Shown: positions 5,735 through 6,411 of the stretch, piece by piece | Layout: each line of letters starts with the position of its first letter | How positions within the stretch are numbered: position 1 is the first letter of the stretch | NCBI GenBank assembly: GCA_021802165.1 | Contig: JAKAAU010000094.1 | Location: forward strand, 1 to 6,411 | DNA: 6,411 bases | Direction: 5' to 3' | Source of the DNA: Thermoplasmata archaeon | Lineage (GTDB): Archaea > Thermoplasmatota > Thermoplasmata > Thermoplasmatales > Thermoplasmataceae | Notes under the pieces: model-generated | Told to the model about the DNA's origin: nothing | The model's input: only the letters and a program-made list of their open reading frames with translations | The model's database searches: none | Program-made: the position numbers and the translations under genes

Positions 5735-6316
5735 TTATCCCACCATAGTAGCCCGGATAAGTGACCTTACGGGTACATTATTTATTTCATCGGAATTTAA
5801 TTTAGATACAAGTACGACACACAACACTACCTCTCCGCCCTGGTTGTGTACGTCTTCAATAGTCCTCTTCATTGTTTCTCCTGTGCTTATAACATCGTCT
5901 ATTATGACTATTTTCTTGCCTTTAACACCGGCAAAATTGCTGCTGAACATTCCTTCCTTCCCTGAAGGGTGAGGCCTGTAGACTATTAGCTCCCTATCAA
6001 GCAAATCTGAGAGCATTGTTGCAAATGGTATTCCATTTATAGTTATTCCTATTATTGATGTTACATTATCCATGGATATTTCTTCAGTAACGATATCAGC
6101 CATGACCTCTGCTATTTTCTCTATCCTGTTGCCATATACACCCACGCTGCGCCATCCAATCTTTGTATCAGATACCCTGTTTCCCTTAAGGTCCTTGCTC
6201 AGAAGCCATGTTATGGTATTTACGGAAAGATGTAACTCCGTTGATATTTCCTTATCGGACATTCCCTTATTTTTCAGTTCCAGCGCTCTATTATACAATT
6301 CTTCAAGACTTTTCAT
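5735..6316 (-). CDS. gfcR: GfcR-type transcriptional regulator: HTH plus phosphoribosyltransferase-like domain
   Basis: The product is 193 residues. The N-terminus carries a helix-turn-helix, [20 protein letters not shown] (19-38), and the rest is a type I phosphoribosyltransferase fold with the PRPP-binding motif [13 protein letters not shown] (136-148). This two-part build is that of archaeal proteins once annotated as orotate phosphoribosyltransferase-like (PyrE2) and later named GfcR after the Haloferax volcanii activator of glucose and fructose catabolism. True PyrE enzymes lack the HTH. The PRT part probably senses PRPP or a related sugar phosphate rather than catalysing. The start ATG 6316 overlaps the upstream gene's stop as ATGA, with GAGGT 8 bp upstream as ribosome site; lysS follows after 2 bp. 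The target genes in this organism cannot be told from the sequence. Confidence 0.88.
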   Translation of the reverse strand: MKSLEELYNRALELKNKGMSDKEISTELHLSVNTITWLLSKDLKGNRVSDTKIGWRSVGVYGNRIEKIAEVMADIVTEEISMDNVTSIIGITINGIPFATMLSDLLDRELIVYRPHPSGKEGMFSSNFAGVKGKKIVIIDDVISTGETMKRTIEDVHNQGGEVVLCVVLVSKLNSDEINNVPVRSLIRATMVG

Positions 6317-6411
6317 AATTTTACCTCTTTTATGCCTGCCCGGATTTTGGCAGCAATGATTTCAAGATCATCTATGTTTGCATTTTCCCTTTCCCAGTTT
6401 ATCTTCTTCCT
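6313..6411 (-). CDS. C-terminal end of an unidentified protein, first visible gene of the gfcR-lysS operon (5' end outside window)
   Basis: The minus strand is open from the right edge through 32 codons to TGA at 6313-6315, which overlaps the gfcR start as ATGA. The tail reads [21 protein letters not shown], a plausible helical C-terminus with normal codon use for this genome. The coupling and shared orientation show it belongs to the same operon. Too little is visible to name the family. Confidence 0.7.
   Translation of the reverse strand, partial: RKKINWERENANIDDLEIIAAKIRAGIKEVKL

Noticed and set aside
6072..6359. Plus-strand 95-codon open frame opposite gfcR
   Set aside because: It covers the gfcR HTH-coding region and the coupled gene junction on the other strand; its Ser/Leu/Pro-rich translation shows no recognisable domain.
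1..6411. tRNA or rRNA genes, CRISPR arrays, insertion sequences
   Set aside because: I saw no cloverleaf-like GTTCRA segments in a tRNA context, no regularly spaced repeats and no transposase or terminal inverted repeats on either strand. This was by eye, so short or degenerate elements could be missed.

Overview
The window is AT-rich archaeal DNA. Heavy use of ATA, AGA and AGG codons, strong TATA-like A/T blocks at -20 to -35 of starts, short T-run terminators without hairpins, an Orc1/Cdc6 protein, a class I lysyl-tRNA synthetase and a GfcR-type regulator all point to the Archaea. The overall flavour suggests the Thermoplasmatales (Ferroplasma, Acidiplasma, Picrophilus or Cuniculiplasma type). 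The order-level placement is inferred from composition and protein style, not from a search.

Left part, plus strand. The window opens inside a cyclophilin-type peptidyl-prolyl isomerase (to 350), followed by a T-run and a new promoter. Then comes a compact three-gene cassette: a small RecA-fold protein with an eroded P-loop (385-774), a 78-residue helical protein (776-1012), and a family B DNA polymerase of the PolB2 kind (975-2894). Gene joins are 1 bp apart or overlapping, so this is almost certainly one transcript. The polymerase has good motifs A and B, an altered motif C (HGVVDS in place of YGDTDS) and a ruined proofreading domain. This three-part layout resembles the archaeal PolB2 / inactive RecA / small protein neighbourhood discussed as an analogue of the bacterial ImuA-ImuB-DnaE2 mutasome. 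It is the most interesting system in the window.

Middle, minus strand. An Orc1/Cdc6-type initiator ATPase (3947-2859) runs towards the polymerase and overlaps its 3' end by 36 bp. Its promoter region carries a cluster of CCGGTAA repeats, both inverted and direct, sitting on the predicted TATA box. The 261-bp gap beyond it (3948-4208) also holds a tiny plus-strand unit: a TATA-like box, a 25-codon frame and a T8 run.

Right part, minus strand. A tight operon reads from the right edge inward: the tail of an unidentified gene (ATGA overlap), gfcR (a PRPP-binding, HTH-containing regulator) and lysS (class I lysyl-tRNA synthetase, 2-bp gap). The synthetase has a HIGH-like motif and zinc-binding cysteines, but its KMSKS loop lacks both lysines.

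Taken together, the window joins DNA damage tolerance or repair (PolB2 cassette), replication initiation (Orc1/Cdc6) and housekeeping translation or metabolic control (lysS, gfcR). The convergent overlap could couple expression of the first two.
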